From contig CM060733.1 in assembly GCA_030704615.1 (NCBI GenBank), positions 62,806,001 to 62,870,000 of the forward strand: DNA of 64,000 bases, in the 5' to 3' direction. This stretch comes from Takakia lepidozioides (taxonomy: Eukaryota > Streptophyta > Takakiopsida > Takakiales > Takakiaceae). The translations under genes and the position numbers were made by a program. Numbering within the stretch: the stretch's first letter is position 1; each line of letters starts with the position of its first letter. The notes beneath the pieces were generated by a model. The model saw nothing but the letters and a program-made list of their open reading frames with translations, did not search any database and was not told where the DNA came from. Shown in pieces: positions 44,601-56,117 of the stretch.

Positions 44601-46685
44601 AGAGTTTTTTCTCTTGGAACACATTTGTGAAGGTTACTAGTGAAAGCACTGTCTTTACTAAACCGGTTTGCATTGGGGTCTCTACTCCACTCCATGTCAG
44701 TGTTCATGGAACAAAATTGTCTCGCTATGGACGACAAATGAAAGCCATCACTGTAGGGGGCTATAGTGCCAGTTCTCCCAGCACTTTTGATGCCTGGTTC
44801 TCACTTATGCCTGAAGTGCAGAAAGTAACAATGTAGCACCCCTTATACCTACCAGGCCTATTGATCAACAAATTACTGTATTGAAACTGTCATATTTTCT
44901 GCAGGGGAAATGGGAACCTGGGCGGTATTCATTGCTGGCGGGCTTTGTAGAGATTGGAGAGACATTTGAAATGGCTGTTGTGCGGGAGGTCAAAGAGGAG
45001 TCTGGAATCAACGTGGACCTGACTAGCATAAGGTGCTTGTCATGTTATTCTATGTATTTCAGTACCTCATCTCTTTCCTCCTTTCCTTGGCAAGGACTCT
45101 CTCTACTTGTTCCAGCTGTCCCTGCAAGTTATAAAGTTCTTTCTTTGTTGTTCTACTTGTGTCCTTTGGGCCCTGTGGACTTCATGCAGATGTATTAACT
45201 TTCTGGCTGTCTGTCTTTCTTGTCTCTCTTCCCCATAGATTAGTAGAACAGTAACTCACAAGTTGTTGGTTGATCAGGATGGATAAAGTTCCTTCGTTGT
45301 CACAATCTATGTAATGTGACCCTCCCATCTTTTAATCCTCGACCAGAGGTCATCCTCAGTGGCAGCTTGCCAACTCTCTGAATATACAAGGAGACTTTAC
45401 CCATCATTGGGGAAAATCTTATAACCTTCCTACCCCTCTGGGAAGTACTCCACATCCCTCATGACTGTCCTATGTGGAAGTAGATCACCTGTTCCTCATA
45501 CTATGAAGTCCAAGGCAGATGCTGTTGTCTCTGACTCCCAGTCTTCGACAGAAGCCTTCAACTTGGAGGGCCAGCACTTTACATGTATGCCTTAGTCCAT
45601 CTTCAGGCAATGCTTGGTGTGTTATGATGTGGGTTTCTTGGTGTTTCACTTTGTCACATGGACCCTCAGCCCCTTGGACTTCCGAGTTGACAAGTAGACT
45701 TACCATTGACTTTTCATGTGACGTTGCTGTATTGTGTAGCTATGCAGCTAGCCAGCCGTGGCCCTTTCCATCATCACTTATGGTGGGCTTCACCGCTACT
45801 GCAGTGAGGAATCCAAGTGAATCTTATCTCGCAATAGCTGAGCGTTGTGACATCATTGCTGTTGGTTTTGAGAAACTGGCTGTGGTTAATGAGGTCAACT
45901 CGTTGCCAAGGGCAGCAGCTGACTGTAAGGAACTAGAGGTACACTGCTGGCTGGTCATCCTTCTCATATTGAGGAGGTTCATTGTTGATTGTCATTTTTA
46001 GGATTGTGCAAGGAGGGTAACTTCCTACTTTCACCTTACAGTATCTAAGATGTCATCTACAGTGAGTTGACCCAGCTGTGGGCACCTGCATTAACTTTCT
46101 GCTGTCCTGTTGAGACGGGGTGTCAGACCAGGGTTAGGCAGAGAATGACAAGCTTGAGTGCAATGGAGCCATCTGCACTTCTTTATTGGGGCAGTGAATG
46201 GAGAAGCAGGACTGTTGAGAATGACTGCTGCGTGGTGGCCTGGATGGTTGGCATGCAGGACGCAAGGTGGATACATAAGGACTTGTTACGTTGGGTGCTT
46301 TCAGGGAAACCCTTGCCACATGGTGTTGCACTCAATGTACCGGGCAAATATGCAATTGCTCACATTCTGATGGAGCAGTGGATTTCCAGTAGCATAGAAG
46401 CTCCATGGGCTGGGGATGCTGTAGCAACTGTTGAGATTGATCATGGTAAGGCTCCTGTGAGAAATCCAGTTTTCTCTCTCTTTGTATATTGATATGGCAT
46501 GTTGCCTTCCTCCAGTATGACTGGGAGTGCAAACACAGCTAAATGACACCACAATGTCATGTCTTCCTCTCTTTCCTCTCGCAGTGGGACTGGCAATGCG
46601 AAAATTGCCACAACTGGTATGCAGATGCTACCTCGTCAGCTCCAGAATCAAGATCATACTTTCCTTTATGATGTCCAGTTCTTAA
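38654..46685 (+). CDS. NudC/NUDT19-type NADH pyrophosphatase with zinc ribbon, about ten exons
   Basis: Hydrolyses NADH and removes NAD caps from RNA; plant members are found in plastids or peroxisomes. Exons with agreeing phases: 42823-43048, 43362-43497, 44223-44324 (zinc ribbon YCGHCG...CSSPSC), 44501-44557 ([19 protein letters not shown]), 44905-45032 (Nudix box [20 protein letters not shown] plus SGI), 45740-45938 ([14 protein letters not shown], the NADH-specificity motif), 46259-46445 and 46585-46685. An upstream exon, about 42257-42352 ([16 protein letters not shown]), matches the family N-terminus. A first exon at 38654-38795, with a good ATG context and an Arg/Ser-rich possible transit peptide, is likely but its phase does not join the next exon directly, so a further exon may be missing. 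The LINE at 39409 lies in intron 1, antisense. About 65 residues between the SQPWPFP and ELEDARW blocks are longer than usual. Confidence 0.85.
39409..41603 (-). mobile_element. 5'-truncated LINE, RT ORF intact, flanked by a 12-bp target-site duplication
   Basis: The minus strand encodes an uninterrupted frame of over 700 codons that is open through the truncated 5' end. RT motifs: [80 protein letters not shown] and catalytic FADD. A C-terminal zinc finger follows ([19 protein letters not shown]). These motifs differ from the L1 at 60797, so this is a second non-LTR clade. The duplication CTGCAAGAGAGA flanks it (39397-39408 and 41604-41615). The TGA stop lies only about six bases from the 3' end, and there is no 3' UTR or poly(A). 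It sits antisense in intron 1 of the pyrophosphatase gene and has no visible stop or frameshift, which suggests recent insertion. Confidence 0.88.
41604..41634. repeat. (GA)n microsatellite and LINE target duplication
   Basis: CTGCAAGAGAGA is the second copy of the target-site duplication and runs directly into about thirteen GA dinucleotides. The LINE therefore integrated at the edge of a GA/CT microsatellite. 41635-42256 is intron sequence with nothing recognised. Confidence 0.88.
42398..42435 (-). mobile_element. 38-bp LINE 3' stub with a 9-bp duplication
   Basis: On the minus strand it reads GGCTACAGCAAACAAAGTCT then TATGAGTACA, the terminal sequence of the 39409 LINE. TATTTCCAC flanks it on both sides (42389-42397 and 42436-42444), so it is a true, extremely 5'-truncated insertion. 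It lies just after the probable second exon of the pyrophosphatase gene. Confidence 0.75.
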
Positions 46686-48863
46686 ATCAACAGTCAAATC
46701 CCTCTATGTGGGAGCACTGTAACAGCAGTCATGGCTGATGCCATACACTTGTGGTTAAAAACCCACATTTGGCTTTTGGAGGATTAGTCTCCTATGGAAT
46801 AATAGTCTTAAGGTTATCTTGCAAGTAAGTTCAAAGGTACACAATCAAAACATGATCCGTTCATACTTAATAAAAATGTACAATCATTTACTCCATCTGT
46901 TAAATCAGAGTTGCATTCTCCTTTTGAGTGAAGCCCTAAAAGCTCAGTAGCATGCCGACGGGTGTTCTAGAGGGCAGTGTCCAAAGCTATGGTGTTTGCC
47001 AGTGTCAGCACTTCTCATTCTTTTTGGATATACAGATCACATGTTGTGACAGCTTCCTTGGGTGACCTTTCAAGGATCCAAATTTCAGTGTTCCTATGGT
47101 GCATTGAGGCAGCAAAAGACTAATCTAGATATTTTGGGATGCATGAGGGACAGGGGTTTTCAAGTATGTCCTCATCTGTTTGAAGGACAGTTCCGGTCAT
47201 GAAAAACTGGTGAGTTTCTACGGAAGATAATGCATTTAGAATAGGAAAAGATAGGGATCCACATTTCTCTGCAATTACATCTCCACTAGGTTGTGAATTA
47301 ATGTCCACTGACCAGTAACTTGAATGTCTGTGTGTAGTTGGTGAGGGGAGATGCACGATTAGGATATCACTCTGACATCTTGGAGGCGACTCACAAGCAA
47401 GTTCAAGACCTGGGGCTTCAGGTAGGAGGTTCTTCATATCACATTCTGTCTCTGGTAGAGTGTTCTCATTTTTCCTAGCAAGTGGGATCAAAGATTGACC
47501 CTGGTATAAGGTCTGGTCTAAGTCAAGGTGGTCTAATGTCTCTTTCAAGAAATTCAATGATCATACTACGTCGTTGAGAGTAATTTGATCTCTCAGAGGG
47601 TGGGTTTTTGAAGTACAGGTGGAGGTATTGGGGGGAGGCAGGATTGAACATGATTCTGAGCAGCTCAAGCTTCATGTCTTCAGCATATCACAAGCATATG
47701 GGCAAGCTGACCACACAGTTACTTGTTCCCTCCTTCGTCAATGGTTTCCTTTCCACGGCATCACTTTGTCTTGGGAAGGTTAATGGAAGACGGCTACATA
47801 GGGTCAGGAGACTGAGGTAGGATTATTTCCTTAGCCATAAGTGATTGACCGCATGCATTAGATGCAAAGAATAGCCTTGGGGCTGATCGTATTTCAAGAA
47901 ACTCCAGCTCAGGGCGAGCTGGTACAGTGCAATGGTTTTGGCGGGCATTAAGGCTACTGCAGTCTGGACTTCTACGGACCTCGCCTACAAGTGTATCTAC
48001 ACAAAAGGGCACTACCGCTTTCATGAATAAAAGGCAGCAGTTGAAGCTCCATGAGCTTGGGGACGACATGGCTTTAGTGAGTGCACACCCTCTAACTCGA
48101 AGCTCTGAAGAAGACCACTGTTATTAGTACAACGGAGGGCTTACTGATGTAATCTGATTCCTCAATTGCAGCCCCCTCTACTCAGTACAAAATGCCAAGA
48201 ATTTTGGAACCATATGCACAGATGCCATTACGAATGCTTCTGTGACAATTCAACAATCAGGTCTGTCTGCACTCTACATAATGAAGTAAGACTGGGTTCT
48301 AGCCCTCTTCATGGGGCTGTTAGTGAGACATCCAGAGTGTCCAATGAGTCACAAGGTACAGATGTTGGACTTTAAAGGGAGAGAGATTCAAAGGGAGAGA
48401 GGTCATGTCTGAGTCAAGGACGAATTTCAACACAAAAACTCACTATGAAAACAGAACACCAAGGTTTGCCAGCAACCAGGGACTAGTGAGAACAGCGATC
48501 GTGGAGCACACGAAATTACAAACCAACATCTCCCCAGGTAGATCTAGCAGCGGTTCATATGCATGGGAATGGCGGCTCAACTGGAGGCTGGGACGGTGCA
48601 CATCAGCACATGCGTCGAAAGCCTCGGGAAGGCTACGTCGACATCTTATCTGCGTGGCAAGATTTATGCGGAAAGTGCGAGTCCGTGGACATTAAGATGC
48701 CGTCTGGGTGTTCAGGCTCCACGGCACGGTCTCACGTACTAAAAATGTACGAGTAGCAATACATACTGTGAGGAGTTCAACACCGACGAGTACAGATCTG
48801 ACGGAGAGGGGGTAGTTCTTAATTCTGCTGGGAGCTTCATTCGAATTTCTTGAGAGTACAGCT
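46686..48863. other. Intergenic region with unassigned minus-strand frames
   Basis: Two minus-strand frames have protein-like composition: 47120-47557 (145 codons, acidic and Ser/Pro-rich, starting MNFLKETLDHLDLDQTLYQG) and 47794-48069 (92 codons, with FCVDTLVGEVRRSPDCSSLN). They are on the same strand and could be exons of one gene, but no phase-consistent join or domain was found. Short plus-strand frames at 48405-48756 are also unassigned. The last 200 bases should include the promoter of the DJ-1 gene. Confidence 0.25.
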
Positions 48864-51800
48864 ATGGCAGGCAAGCGAATTTTGATAGTGAGTACGTCGC
48901 ATGAGAAGCTCGGAACCACCGACCAGCCCACTGGCGTATGGTGAGAAACTCTCCCACCCCACCTCCTTCTCGTCTGAGAGGGTTGACGTTTCATCGAACC
49001 GCTCTACCGCAGGCACGGCAACTGTAGAAGAATCTAGACAATGTTCGACTATCGGTGCTAGATTGCTAAGTCGGTGTTCGCTATGGCAGGGCTGAAGAGC
49101 TGGTAGCGCCCTACTACAAATTCAAAGAGGCAGGAGCAAATGTAATTGTGGGCAGCATCAAAGGTGGCCGCATTCCTATCGGTAAGCCGCCTAGTTTGAT
49201 GTCACGCTACAGGACGCATTCCACGAAGAATGCGGTATGTCTTTAAGGGGATTTCCTTAGGTTGGCATCTCTGTCGTGGTTGAATCGATCAGTCATCCTA
49301 TTTGTGCAGTAGGTTGGGAGTGTTTACTCATATCACACAATTCAATAGGGACATGCATTGGGAATTTACTGAAGATAGTGATGTAGAGAGATGATAGCAA
49401 CCGTAAGTAGAAAAATAAAGAGCCTCTAGCGGGTTGTAGCGGGTGACTTGTTGCAAATTTTGAAAATACCATGTCTCTTCTTGGAAATGCCTCACCTCAA
49501 AAGAAAGAGAGGTACGATTGTGTAATTCGTGGGTCAATAATCGTGTGGTGTGATGTTTTGTGATTGCAGATCCTGTCAGCTTAGCAGGTGGGGCTGTCAC
49601 AGAGCATGTGAAGCTCTACCAACAAGATGGTTAGTCTGGCCGTTCTTCTCTGCGGACTCCGCAACCTTGAAGGAGGAACTTAGAATTTAGGTTGCCTATC
49701 ACTGGGTGGACTTGGTGATAGTGCCTGTGTGAACATGTCTACATTTTTACATCTGCATGATGCCTATGAGAGGAAGTGCATAAAGTCAAAAGTTGCACAG
49801 TAAATGAGTTGCAATTGACATTGCACTCAGCATTGTGGTCATAGCGTAGCAGTTTAACTCTCCAGACAGCCATTGAGTTCTACATTTCTGCTAACAATAT
49901 AGGTCGTTGATTAAGGGTGGTTATTGACACTATAAGCTTGGTATGTTGGCTGGAGCAGAGGAGTTGAAGAAACTGGTGGAGAATTCTATCTCTGTGAAGG
50001 ATGCAGGCAAAAACTATGATGCTATTTTTCTGCCAGGTAGGGCAATCTGCATATGTAATCCCCACCACCCCTTTCCTCTTCTAATGATGCAGATCTTTCA
50101 CGTGTACGACATTCACATTGAACCTGACATTGTCCCCTGGATGAGCAAAGACTGATGGTGCATTTAACTGATTTCACCTCAGTGGTCAGGCCTGTCTGCG
50201 CAAATGTCACCACCATACAGGTTTGATCTTAGCTGGTGTACTGGTATGACCTTTTTCTTTTTACACATAGAGAGGGATTGCACGAGAGAGGTGTTTACTG
50301 ACCTTCCAAAACTGAAGCCTTCACAGTAGCTGGACTGCGTTGTCATTCCATGCTGGCGGAGAGGGAGAGGGAGATTATGTACTCATAAGACGTTGTTTGC
50401 CGCAGTCTTGTGGCTATTGACCCCGCGCGGTGGCATCCTGTATCTCCCATGGACTTATATAGGCCTGCATGTATGGGGGATCTAATCTTTCTCCCCCAAA
50501 ACCATTAAAACAAAGAAAAACAAAGGGCAAATGTATTCAATGCAGTCGAGCGTCCTGTACAGACTCTCAAAGATTGAAAAGACACAGAGAGGGTGCCTAG
50601 TTTCAATAGAGCATTCACATTTGAATATAATGTTGGTGTGCGTGCGACTTGCACCTCACCTTTTGTCTGGTCCAAAGAATTGTGCAATGGGAAGAAAGCA
50701 CCTCTAGACTTTCTAGCAGCTTTTTAAGATGATGCAGTAGGTGTGTCTGTCACTTTGTCTCCCTCTCTTCTCCTTTTCCCCTGGTTTCCCTTTACTTAGA
50801 TCTGTGTCTCTTGTCTGTCTCCCTCTCCCCTGGTTTCCCTTCAGGCCTCCCAGAGTTAAGAAAATTTGTCTTCTTTCCTTCCCTCACACATACACACTCA
50901 TGGATATCCACTTATCCCCAGTTAATCAAGTGCTGGGGCTTGCAGGTGGGCATGGAATAGTCTATGATGCTCCAAACAATCCTGATCTAATTGCAGTGGC
51001 TGAGAAGTTATGGGCAGAAGGGAAGATTGTGTCAGCAGTGTGCCACGGGCCTGCAGGATTCGTAGGCGTTTGTACACCTGATGGAAAATCAATGGTGGAT
51101 GGGAAAAAGGTATGGTACATTATTTGCAACACCACAGCTTATTCCAATTCAACACTGGAAGATGGGTGATGCTAATTTCAAGTATTAGCATCACCTGAGA
51201 ATGTGAATTTAAGTTGGGATGGATGAAAGATAGTTGGATATATCTAAGTAACATAATGCTCAGATTGTTTTCACTCTTTGGCTTGCAGGTGACAGGGTTT
51301 TCCAACTCCGAAGAGGAGGCTGTAGGCAAGACAAAAATCGTACCCTTTCTTTTGGAGGATAAATTGAAGGAGGTGGGTGGTTTATACGAAAGTGGCCCAG
51401 ACTGGGTATGTGTACATCCCAGTTAGGACTGTATGCTACGTAATCTGTATGTACATTGGTTCATTATTTTTTCTGTGGAAGGTATTAAATAAATTGTTGT
51501 AGGTGAAAATGACTTTAGTTGACAACGGCTCAGTGGTTTACAGCGAACGGATGCATTTGCAAGGTAAACATCTATACACTTGCCGGGATAATGCCAGCAA
51601 AAACTTTGGGATTGTCCACGGACACTTTGTCGAAATTAAGGATGTGAAAACCTGAAAACGTGTGTTTTCTTATTGCCAATTATACAATGGAGAAAATTTA
51701 CCATGTTTTATCTGCTGTCCGCAGCTGCTTTTAGTATCTTGCATGCTTTGATACTGATGAGAATTTTTCCTGGGGTTGGTGGAAACTATTACAGCAACCG

Positions 51801-51893
51801 TATGCAGTGACAGATGGACAATTGATTACAGGTCAAAATCCTGCTAGTTCGGCCAAAGTTGCTGAGCTTGTTTTGGAGGTCCTGTCCGAATAG
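48864..51893 (+). CDS. DJ-1/PfpI family, Hsp31-like (glyoxalase III type) protein, seven exons
   Basis: Class I glutamine-amidotransferase-like fold of the DJ-1/Hsp31 type; relatives detoxify methylglyoxal or act as stress chaperones. Exons: 48864-48940, 49090-49181, 49570-49629, 49959-50036, 50946-51109, 51289-51405, 51795-51893. All borders are GT/AG and all phases agree, giving 228 codons plus stop. Start MAGKRILIVSTSHEKLG is the first beta strand. GVWAEEL holds the conserved Glu, FLPGGHGIVYD the glycine loop, and SAVCHGPAGF the nucleophile elbow with Cys135 and adjacent His. ITGFSN-type (VTGFSNSEEEAVG) and GPDWQPYAVTDGQLITGQNP close the fold. Length is usual for the Hsp31 branch. Intron 4 contains a LINE stub; intron 6 contains a possible alternative terminal exon. 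Confidence 0.93.
50377..50429 (-). mobile_element. LINE 3' stub, about 50 bp, in DJ-1 intron 4
   Basis: On the minus strand it reads GCGCGGGGTCAATAGCCACA, then AAC-AACGTCTTATGAGTACA-like, matching the last 50 bases of the 39409 LINE apart from a few changes. The 3' side is followed by TAATCTCCCTCTCCCTCTCC, a CT-rich tract. No clear target-site duplication was found. Confidence 0.75.
51503..51655 (+). CDS. Possible alternative terminal exon of the DJ-1 gene
   Basis: An acceptor (ttgttgtag) precedes a 50-codon frame that joins exon 6 in phase 0 after GPDW and ends in TGA. It reads VKMTLVDNGSVVYSERMHLQ, then GKHLYTCRDNASKNFGIVHG. The LYTCRDNASKNFG pattern recalls the F-G strands of an immunoglobulin-like fold, which is surprising here. 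Use of it would replace the conserved last 32 residues. It may equally be a chance frame. Confidence 0.3.
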   Translation: MKMTLVDNGSVVYSERMHLQGKHLYTCRDNASKNFGIVHGHFVEIKDVKT

Positions 51894-52737
51894 GAAAGAT
51901 TACTTTCATATCTGCAGTAGACTGGCATCTGTTCTGCAGTGGCTACAAAGACAAAGATGTATTGATGGTACTTCTTTTCATGAACTCTAAACTGTAGTTA
52001 AACTCTGTGTGCTTTTCACCTTTGTTACTAAACTGTGTAATTAACCTTCTAGCTTCGAAAATAAATTTTTCTCAAAGGTTGAAAATGGAAGTTATTAGGA
52101 TGTAAGGCATACATTGCAAAAATGGCTTTTGAACATGTGGAAGAATATTAATCACTAACGTAGAAATTTGTGTTGATAATTGTTGCAATACAATTTACAG
52201 TGACCAATGGTAAGTTTACAACTGCAGCCCTGCTGATCCCTACACATCCACTCCCCACACACCCCCCCCCTGACCCGCTGCTGGCCTTCCTGCTCCTCTC
52301 TCAGGCCCGACAACCCGCCGCGCTTGTTTCTGCTCTTTCGCGCTTCCCAAAATCTCATTTGCTCCTCTCTCCCAGCAGTATTCATTGCCTTATCTCGCTT
52401 CCATCCTCGCGCTGTTGGCATCTGGCAGGTATCTGCTCCCCCCAGCTGGTGTTACTCGTTGCAGCCCCGCCGTCTGCCAACCCGGTGATCACTGCTTCAC
52501 TTCAGCCCCCAAGTCATAATTCTCCCCCTCTCTCGGCCGCCTTCACCCTGACTTCAGCACAGAGTCACATATTTTTTCTCTAATTACACCCTGCTCCCCG
52601 TGTTTTGAAGCACCAGAACTTTAAGATGACCACTATCCCCGAAGTGCTTATAAGGTAATGCTTCACCCTCCTCTGGCTTACTTCCCCCCCGCTGCGTGTT
52701 GGTGTCCTGTCCTGTGAGATCTCTTGCTTTCTCGTTC
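51894..52737. other. DJ-1 3' flank, then C-rich leader of an L1 fragment
   Basis: 51894-52190 is AT-rich and includes the DJ-1 3' UTR. From about 52220 the sequence becomes C-rich and pyrimidine-rich up to the next ATG. That would suit the 5' UTR of an L1 element but is not proof. Confidence 0.4.
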
Positions 52738-53440
52738 TATGGCGTCTAGAGGAGCCCCTTCACGCAAGAAAAGATCTGGTCCTGGTTCAAGCTCTAGAGG
52801 GAGAGGAAGTTGGGTTCCCCGAAGCTCAGCATCAACTCCTGTCTCGTCCATTCTTGGAAAGGGTCCCGAGCTAGCAGGTCCTAGACATGGTCCCATGGGT
52901 GGAATCGGTGGCCCCTAATGCAGATTCTCAGGATGTGATCTCACTGGATCTAGAGTGTCTTAGAGCTCACTCTACAAAAATGATGCAACATGGAATACTG
53001 TTGCATTTTCCAGGACGGCCTAGAGACAAAGACGAGGCGAGGAAATGGATCATAGAACACTTAGGGGCTCAAGGGGGGCTCTCGCATCACTTCTGCCACT
53101 CAATGGGGAGGGGATTCTACACTGTCAAATTTGGCACGAAAGAAGAGGCGGACTGTGCCTGGCCTTCAATACCCGCAAGTCCAGATTCAAAGTTCATATC
53201 TTCTCGTGGTCACCTGCATGGGGGCACAAAGAGGGCAACACCTACAAACCAAGAATCATCGCGCTGCCTTTTTTGCCTGACAACTACCTAGCCTCTCTAT
53301 TTCGGTTCATACATTGGGTCATTGAATGTGTTTGATCCCATAGATGATGCAGTACTGAGCGTGGACCAGGACCCTTTACTGTTCGACAGTGGAAAAGACA
53401 GCGGAGTTCCGAAGATTGTTGTCCTAATGCTAGAATCAGG
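52738..53440 (+). pseudogene. L1 ORF1 fragment, several frames
   Basis: ATG at 52738 opens a basic, Ser/Arg/Gly-rich head (MASRGAPSRKKRSGPGSSSR). Other frames continue HFPGRPRDKDEARKWIIEHL, FYTVKFGTKEEADCA, then KVHIFSWSPAWGHKEGNTYK and PRIIALPFLPDNYLASLFRF, and last FDPIDDAVLS with SGVPKIVVLML. This order is that of plant L1 ORF1 proteins (DUF4283-type RNA-binding domain): a beta-rich core, a W-x-P motif and the strand before the zinc knuckle. Frames change at about 52915 and 53160 and the knuckle is missing. It ends where the satellite begins. Confidence 0.6.
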
Positions 53441-55480
53441 TACAATTGGAAATGCCATTGAGATGATTTTGGTTCGCTTTGAGACTTGGCCAGTATGTTC
53501 AATGTACCATGGAAGAGGCCCCAGAGTAATATGAGATCAACCAAAATTCGTTCAATGGGCCGACAGATGGTTGCCCATCCAAATGATTTTCGTTCACTTT
53601 GAGACTTGGCCAGTGTGTTCAATATACCCTCTGATAGGTCCCAGTGTAATATGAGATCAATCGTTAACGATTAATCATGAATCATCCAACATGGGAACTG
53701 TTGGTTCACCCTTTGAACCATTTAACATTGACATCATACTTGTCCAATAACTTTAAGACGGCATGTACAAGACACTCACAAAGTTTCAAATGAATCCAAA
53801 ATCATTTGGCAGGGGAATGATTGGTTCACCCATAGCCAATTTCAGGGGCTGAAATTGTCATTTATGGGGCTCGAATTGCCAATTTCAGGGGCTGGACTTG
53901 CAATTTGAGGGGTTGAAACTGCCATTCCAGGGGCTTCAATTGCCAATTTCAGGGGCTGTACTAGCAATTGCCATTTCACAAGCTACAGTTGCAATTGAGG
54001 GGCGGGAATTGTCATTTCAGGGGCTAGAAGTGCAATTTGAGGGGTTGGAATTGACAATTTCAAGGGCTCAAACTACAATTTGAGGGGCAGCCGGGGTTGG
54101 TCATTTTAGGGACTGACATTTCCAATTTGAAGGGCTTGAATTGCATTTTGAATTGTAATTCAAGGGTTACAATGGGCCATTGGGGGGCTAGAATTACCAA
54201 AACAATGACATCCAAAGTAATATAAAATCATTTGATAGCGGAATGATTGGTTCACCCTTTCAACCATTTTTTATTCACGTCATACTTGTCCGGTACTTGT
54301 AGGAGGGCATATGGCGGACACTTGCAAAGCTTCAAAGCAATGTAAAATCATTTGATAGGGGAACAATTGGTTCACCCTTTCAACCATATTTTACTGACCT
54401 CATACTTGTCCGGTACCTTTAAAATGGCATGTAAAAGACACTAGCAAAGCTTTAAAGCACTCCAAAATCATTTGATATGTTCATGATTGATTCACCCTTT
54501 CAACCATTTTAGATTGATTTGAAACTTGTGAAAGACCTGTAAGAGGGCATGTACAAGACACTTGCAAAGTTTCAAATCAATTTAAAATCATTTGGTAGGG
54601 GGACGATTGGTTCACCCTTTAAACCATTTTAGATTGATGTCATACTTCTCAAAGACGTGTAAGAGGGCATGTAGAAGACACTTGCAAAGTTTAGGAGCAA
54701 TAAAATGTCATTTCATCGGGGAAGTTTCCGTTCACCCTTTCATCCAATTTTGAATTGAACTGGATTTTTACTAAATAAAATGATTTAGAGGGCATAGGAT
54801 TGTGGGGCGCAGTGAGTGTAGGGCGCAATGATTTTGTTTTTGGCTTGATTTTGTTCTGTGAGTTGAACCCTACACCACCACATCCTTGCCAAAAAATGTA
54901 CCAAAGAAAAATGTTTGGAAAAAAATGTTCATCCTTTGCTCTATGCTCACTATTGCAGAACTCTCTATGAAGAGTGCATGAAGTTGAAGATAACTTCACC
55001 TTGGAGTGCAAATGAGGGAATAAAATGTGTTTTGGATGCAGACGATGTCTGTTCATGGTGATATTTTGCATGCAACTCTTCATGTTGTTATCAAGCATAT
55101 GGCTTCAGAATGGAATTAAAAACAATTCATGTACAGGCGAAAGGTTGTTTCTCCTTATGTTTGAATAACCGATTCAAACAACTTTGTTGAGGTTCAACTT
55201 TGGTCCATATGTGCTTAAGTACGTACAAATCACGTACACAAAGTTGCAAGCGAAGAAATAATCATTTGCCCCCCGAATGACTCGTTAAACCTTTCAACCA
55301 ATTTTCAATCATGAATCATTTAATATGGGAACTATTGGTTCACCCTTATAACCATTTTAGATTGACCTCATACTTGTCCAGTAACTTAAAGAGGGCATGT
55401 ACAACACACTCCCAAAGTTTCAAATCAATCTAAAATCATTTGGCAGGGGATTGATTGGTTCACCCATTGACCCGGTGTAC
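53440..55480. repeat. Second satellite region, unit about 120 bp, with a nested 23-bp minisatellite
   Basis: Units start near 53797, 54226, 54345, 54465, 54584, 54703 and 55431 with AAAATCATTTG, then GATTGGTTCACCC, ACCATTTTAGATTGA, CATACTTGTCC, GAGGGCATGTA and ACACTTGCAAAGTTTC. Spacing in the dense part is 118-120 bp. Between 53840 and 54190 about fifteen copies of a unit of roughly 23 bp (AATTGCCAATTTCAGGGGCT) are inserted between two units. An earlier pair at 53460-53660 is another duplication of about 120 bp. 54760-55290 lacks clear units. Confidence 0.8.
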
Positions 55481-55633
55481 ACTGTCACTCTTCAAGATTC
55501 ATGGGTGTGCTTGATTATCCCATATGATGGACCCAGGTGCCATGGCCAAGTAACAAACCATTAAAACATTATGGTACGAGACAAAACACAATTGAAAACA
55601 ACATTTATTCAAACATGATGTACAGTCAGAGGT

Positions 55634-56117
55634 CTACAAGTTTCTATCCATCCTCCAGCAATTTTTGGGCTCAGGCCAATTGAATAGCCCCGTCATGAAA
55701 TGCTTCACAACATTTTCCAGTTTGTACTGCAACTCTACTGTGTCTACACACAAGTTTTCCAGAGCGGAAGCAAAACATGTTCCAGTAGACATATCGTTGA
55801 ACAGGCTTGCATCGAACGTGTTACCCCCATCTATTGCCTGGGCTATCTTCCCAATTGCAAAGGTCTCTGATGGCACGGTTAGAGGGGGCCTACGAGGTGT
55901 GCCATCTGACTGGTTGTTGGCTACATTATGAACAATTGCAATTTCAGGTGCAATCCACCATCTATGTGCGAGAGTCTTTATCATCTTGTCTCTGCTCTAA
56001 AAAATGTACAACGTGGTTTTTGGGTCATCCGTCGTGGAGGCCATCCCCCAATCGTATACCCCGATGTACACATCTTCAGACCCTTGTGGAAAATGCAACA
56101 AGATGTTGTCGGGGACG
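55634..56117 (-). pseudogene. Protein-kinase-like C-lobe remnant cut by the LTR
   Basis: Right after the LTR the minus strand reads VPDNILLHFPQGSEDVYIGV and YDWGMAS, matching the kinase catalytic loop (PDNILL) and metal-binding loop (DWG in place of DFG). It continues with RWWIAPEIA (APE motif) and ETFAIGKIAQAIDGG (subdomain IX-like), ending NCWRMDRNL with a stop at 55634. A TAG splits the part between DWG and APE. The HRD half of the catalytic loop and the whole N-lobe are missing on the far side. Kinase-like identity is from motif order; the exact family is unknown. Confidence 0.5.

Noticed and set aside
50377-50429. Regulatory element shared by the pyrophosphatase and DJ-1 genes
   Set aside because: The shared 50-bp sequence is the coding 3' end of the LINE and one copy has a target-site duplication, so it is a retroposition stub.
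51241-51430. Read-through form of DJ-1 exon 6 ending VCVHPS
   Set aside because: A canonical donor follows GPDW, and the next exon restores the conserved QPYAVTDGQLITGQNP segment.
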